The notes under the pieces were generated by a model. The model was not told where the DNA came from, ran no database searches, and worked only from the letters and a program-made list of their open reading frames with translations. Of a DNA stretch of 64,000 nt, positions 61,356 to 64,000 are shown in pieces. Source of the stretch: Terriglobia bacterium (GTDB taxonomy: Bacteria; Acidobacteriota; Terriglobia; Acidiferrales; UBA7541); assembly GCA_023512135.1 (NCBI GenBank), contig JAIMAG010000004.1, forward strand, positions 62,001 through 126,000, given 5' to 3'. Every line of letters starts with the position of its first letter. The stretch's first letter is position 1. Made by a program: the position numbers and the translations under genes.

Positions 61356-62777
61356 TCAATGCGACTCGGTCAGCTCGATAGCCACCGCGAAGAAGCCGTC
61401 GGTGCCGTGCTCCGGCGGAAACGTGCGGAACACGCCGCCCGTCGCCAGACGGGGCGCCGCCAGCGCGGCCACTTCCGCGGCCGGAGCCAGAAGCGCTTCG
61501 GGTCTGCCCCCGGCCCTCAGGTGCGGGGACAGGGCAGCCGCCATGCGCGTCGGTTCGACCAGCCGGGCGTGGGGCAGCCCAGCCAGCACTTCCGCTACGA
61601 CCTGTTCGTTTTCTTCCGGCTCGAGCGAGCAGGTGGAATAGACGAGCCGGCCGCCCGGAACCAGCGTTGCCAGCGCGTTGCGCAGCAGGGCCACTTGGCG
61701 CGCGTGCAGCTCATCCAGATCCCGCGGACGGAGCCGCCAGCGAATTTCCGGATTGCGAGCCAGCGTGCCGGTACCGCTGCACGGCGCATCGAGCAAAATC
61801 CGCGAAAAACATGGTTTCCAGGGCAGCGGCGCCGTTGCGTCCAGCAGCACCAGCGCAACGCCGCCGGTGCCGGTGCGAACAAGCTGCTGCCGCAGCACGT
61901 GCAACCGGTGTTCGTAGCGGTCCGCCGCTACCAGGAACGCGCCGGCAGCTGCCGTGCGCGCCAGCGCCACAGTTTTTCCTCCCGGTGCGGCGCACAGATC
62001 GAGCACGCGGGCACCCGGCTCGACCGCTAGCAGCAGCGGCACCATCTGCGAGGCTTCGTCTTGCAGAGAAATCCGACCGGTGCGGAAGGGCAAAGTCTGC
62101 GTCGGACTGCCCCCGCGGAGCAGCAGCGCGCGTTGCAGCCAGCGGCCGGGCGCCACCTCGAGCCCTTCCCGGCGCAGCTCCTCCGCTATGGTTTCCGGGT
62201 TATTTGGTGGATGGACCGCGCAGGCCAGCGGGGCAGCCATGTTATTGGCCTGCAGCAGAGCTTCCGTGCGTGCCGGGCCGAACGCCGCCAACCAGCGCTG
62301 CACGAGCCAGGTGGGATGGGAGTGCAGCACTGCCAACCGCTCGATGCCGGACAGGTTGGCCGGCAGCAGCGTTTCAGCCGGCCGGTCAGCTTCTTCGGCC
62401 ATGCGGCGCAGCACGGCGTTGACGAGCGCGGCTGCCGAACGCACGCCGGCGCGTTTGGTCCACTCGACCGATTCGTTCACCGCCGCATGGGCAGGGATGC
62501 GGTTCAGAAACCGCAACTGATAGGCACCCAGGCGCAGAGCCAGGCGCACGGGCACATCCAGTGCTTCCGGTGGGCGCGGCAGATGCCGGGCCAGCAGAAC
62601 GTCGAGTAGACGCTGCCAGCGGAGCACCCCGTAGACGAGCTCCGTGGCCAGCGCGGCGTCTTCGCGTCGCACCGGGCTGCGGAGACGGGCGTGCAGCAGG
62701 TCGGCGGCGAAGGCGGCTTCGCGCTCGACCCGCAGCAACACCTCCAGGGCCATCTCGCGTGCCGGACTGATTCCCAT
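61356..62777 (-). CDS. rsmB: 16S rRNA (cytosine-967-C5)-methyltransferase RsmB
   Basis: 473 residues: an N-terminal NusB-like RNA-binding domain (AREMALEVLLRVEREAAFAA to about 130), then a class I methyltransferase. SAM motif I is VLDLCAAPGGKTVALAR. Motif IV has LLDAPCSGTGTLARNPEIRW and motif VI has LVYSTCSLEPEENEQVV; the two Cys (DAPC and STC) are the catalytic pair of 5-methylcytosine enzymes. It methylates C967 of 16S rRNA. Its position after fmt follows the very common def-fmt-rsmB order. Confidence 0.95.
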   Translation of the reverse strand: MGISPAREMALEVLLRVEREAAFAADLLHARLRSPVRREDAALATELVYGVLRWQRLLDVLLARHLPRPPEALDVPVRLALRLGAYQLRFLNRIPAHAAVNESVEWTKRAGVRSAAALVNAVLRRMAEEADRPAETLLPANLSGIERLAVLHSHPTWLVQRWLAAFGPARTEALLQANNMAAPLACAVHPPNNPETIAEELRREGLEVAPGRWLQRALLLRGGSPTQTLPFRTGRISLQDEASQMVPLLLAVEPGARVLDLCAAPGGKTVALARTAAAGAFLVAADRYEHRLHVLRQQLVRTGTGGVALVLLDATAPLPWKPCFSRILLDAPCSGTGTLARNPEIRWRLRPRDLDELHARQVALLRNALATLVPGGRLVYSTCSLEPEENEQVVAEVLAGLPHARLVEPTRMAAALSPHLRAGGRPEALLAPAAEVAALAAPRLATGGVFRTFPPEHGTDGFFAVAIELTESH

Positions 62778-62855
62778 CGTTGCCAGGCTAGCTTACGCGG
62801 CTGCGCTGCCCGCGCAAACACAAGCGGAGAATGCGTCGTCGGCCTGCGCGCACGG

Positions 62856-63794
62856 TCAGCTTTCGAAGGCTTCGCCGGGACGCAGGCGAGCGCCGCGCAG
62901 GAACTCTGCGGCCGAGACGCGCGCACGGCCTTCCAGGTGCAGAGTTTCCAGCTCGAGCGCCGTGGCTTCTCCGCAGGCGACCCACAGCCGTTCGCCCCGC
63001 GGTAGCAGGGTGCCGGGAGGCGCGACCACCGGGCGTTCGAGCTGGGCCGGCCGGCCCCACAGATGACACAACTTGCCCCGAAAGCGGCTGAATGCGCCCG
63101 GCCAGGGCTGTACCCCGCGCATGTGGTTGTAGACCTGCGGGGCCGGCTGCGACCAGTCGATCCGGCCGTGCTCTTTTTTCAGCATCGGAGCGAACGTGGC
63201 CTGTTCGTGATCCTGCTCCACGGGAACGATTTCGCCGGCGGCCAGTTTGCGCAGAGTTTCGAGCACCAGGGGTGCGCCTTCCCGGGCCATGCGCGCAGCG
63301 AGCTCCGCGGCCGTTTCGTCGGGGCCGATCATGATCTCTTTCTGGAGCAGAATCGGGCCGGTGTCGAGTCCGGCGTCGATTTTCATGGTGGTCAGGCCGG
63401 TGCGGGTCTCGCCGCGGATAATGGCCCATTGAATGGGTGCCGCGCCGCGGTACTTCGGCAGCAGAGAGGCGTGCAGGTTGATCCAGCCGAGCGGCGGAAT
63501 GGACAGCAGCGACGCCGGAATGATCTTTCCATACGCGATGATGACCACCGCATCGGGAGCTTGTCTGCGGAAAAAATCATGCGCGGATTCCGAGTTGATC
63601 TTCTCCGGCTGGTAGACGTGCACGCCCGCTTCGAGCGCCACCCGCTTGACCGGAGGCGCCGTCCATTGCTGGTCCCGGCCCGCCGGACGGTCCGGCTGCG
63701 TGACGACGGCGGCCACGGTGATGTCCGGTGCGGCCAGCAGGGCTTGCAGTGCGGGAACAGCAAACTCCGGCGTGCCGCAGAATACGATGCGCAT
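62856..63794 (-). CDS. fmt: Methionyl-tRNA formyltransferase
   Basis: 312 residues. It formylates initiator Met-tRNA using 10-formyl-THF. The N-terminus is MRIVFCGTPEFAVPALQALL, then IIAYGKIIPASLLSIPPLGW, NLHASLLPKYRGAAPIQWAI (the catalytic Asn-His and the tRNA-loop) and TGLTTMKIDAGLDTGPILLQ. A C-terminal beta-barrel domain follows. A TGATAGAAT box 9 nt before the ATG suggests its own, leaderless promoter besides read-through from def. Confidence 0.97.
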   Translation of the reverse strand: MRIVFCGTPEFAVPALQALLAAPDITVAAVVTQPDRPAGRDQQWTAPPVKRVALEAGVHVYQPEKINSESAHDFFRRQAPDAVVIIAYGKIIPASLLSIPPLGWINLHASLLPKYRGAAPIQWAIIRGETRTGLTTMKIDAGLDTGPILLQKEIMIGPDETAAELAARMAREGAPLVLETLRKLAAGEIVPVEQDHEQATFAPMLKKEHGRIDWSQPAPQVYNHMRGVQPWPGAFSRFRGKLCHLWGRPAQLERPVVAPPGTLLPRGERLWVACGEATALELETLHLEGRARVSAAEFLRGARLRPGEAFES

Positions 63795-63803
63795 GACGGC
63801 GGG

Positions 63804-63812
63804 ATTCTATCA
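63804..63812 (-). promoter_or_regulatory. Extended -10 candidate for fmt
   Basis: Minus-strand TGATAGAAT (63812-63804) in the 77-bp gap after def. The start would fall about 2 nt before the ATG. No -35 match found. Confidence 0.4.
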
Positions 63813-63871
63813 GAAGCTCTGAGGCTGGGCGCGCGGCACCCCGGAGCCGCGCAGCTCAGCCGGCGGCGTGG

Positions 63872-64000
63872 CTACCACTCGCCCCGTTTCTGCAGTTTGC
63901 GTACGCGGCGACGAATCAGGTCGCGCTTGAGCAGGCTGAGATGCTGGATGAAGAGCACGCCGTTCAGGTGGTCAATTTCGTGACAGAACGCGCGCGCCAG
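63872..64000 (-). CDS. def: Peptide deformylase, C-terminal end (partial)
   Basis: The last 42 codons are in the window. They contain the third PDF motif, [20 protein letters not shown], with the HExxH metal/catalytic residues, followed by a short basic tail ending KRGEW. Deformylase removes the formyl group from new proteins. The rest lies beyond position 64000. Confidence 0.92.
   Translation of the reverse strand: MARAFCHEIDHLNGVLFIQHLSLLKRDLIRRRVRKLQKRGEW

Noticed and set aside
1-64000. tRNA, rRNA, IS elements, integrases or att sites
   Set aside because: No matching sequence features seen on either strand by eye.

Overview
The window is a GC-rich chromosomal segment (mid-60s % GC by eye) with bacterial operon structure and no tRNA, rRNA, IS element, prophage or CRISPR that I can see. 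The best lineage guess is Acidobacteriota. It carries three exported von Willebrand A proteins of the type long catalogued as 'VWFA-related Acidobacterial domain', and two Oar-like TonB-dependent receptors with N-terminal carboxypeptidase-regulatory domains and no SusD partner. It also has a Gly-rich TonB protein and many exported TPR proteins. Lipoproteins, BamD and TonB-type receptors imply a Gram-negative envelope. Genus or species cannot be named from this.

Layout. 1-5.1 kb: NrfA C-terminus, a CapA-like lipoprotein, a TerC/VOC pair and a TonB protein. 5.2-10.6 kb: ileS-lspA-lgt-rluD (isoleucyl-tRNA synthesis, lipoprotein maturation, rRNA pseudouridylation). 10.6-14 kb: three vWA genes, then a very small gene for an 18-residue Lys-rich peptide with a consensus promoter and an intrinsic terminator. 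14-27 kb: a helicase-nuclease, two TonB-dependent receptors, an exported TPR protein and a methyltransferase-like protein with a signal peptide. 27.4-32.9 kb: hpt, an RpiB-like isomerase, DeoC, a GAF-GAF-PP2C phosphatase and lysA. 32.9-40.7 kb (minus): penicillin acylase, mutM, xseB, ispA, tlyA, nadK, amidohydrolase. 40.8-48.4 kb: a CNNM/HlyC membrane protein, SAM hydrolase, MsrP, cysteine desulfurase with MnmA, a TIGR04282-type glycosyltransferase, and two small envelope proteins. 48.5-58.4 kb: uvrC, then a five-gene translationally coupled run starting with uvrA, then an unusual receiver protein. 58.5-64 kb (minus): def-fmt-rsmB-PASTA-rpe-bamD.

Most notable. The RpiB-like and DeoC proteins each carry an N-terminal extension of the kind seen on bacterial microcompartment cargo: an EutQ-like start on the isomerase, and an amphipathic helix plus a four-cysteine motif on the aldolase. 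The RpiB-like protein also lacks the usual catalytic cysteine. They look like cargo of a sugar-phosphate-utilising microcompartment, but no shell gene is present here. The second highlight is the tiny peptide gene. The third is a recurring pattern in which promoter -10 boxes lie only 7-12 nt before start codons, suggesting that leaderless mRNAs are common.

Regulation visible in sequence: sigma70-type promoters (mostly TTGNCN-17-TANNNT) for ileS, vWA1, the small peptide, the TPR gene, receptor 2, hpt, penicillin acylase, SAM hydrolase, cysteine desulfurase and ytxH. There are three convincing intrinsic terminators and one inverted-repeat operator candidate at receptor 2.
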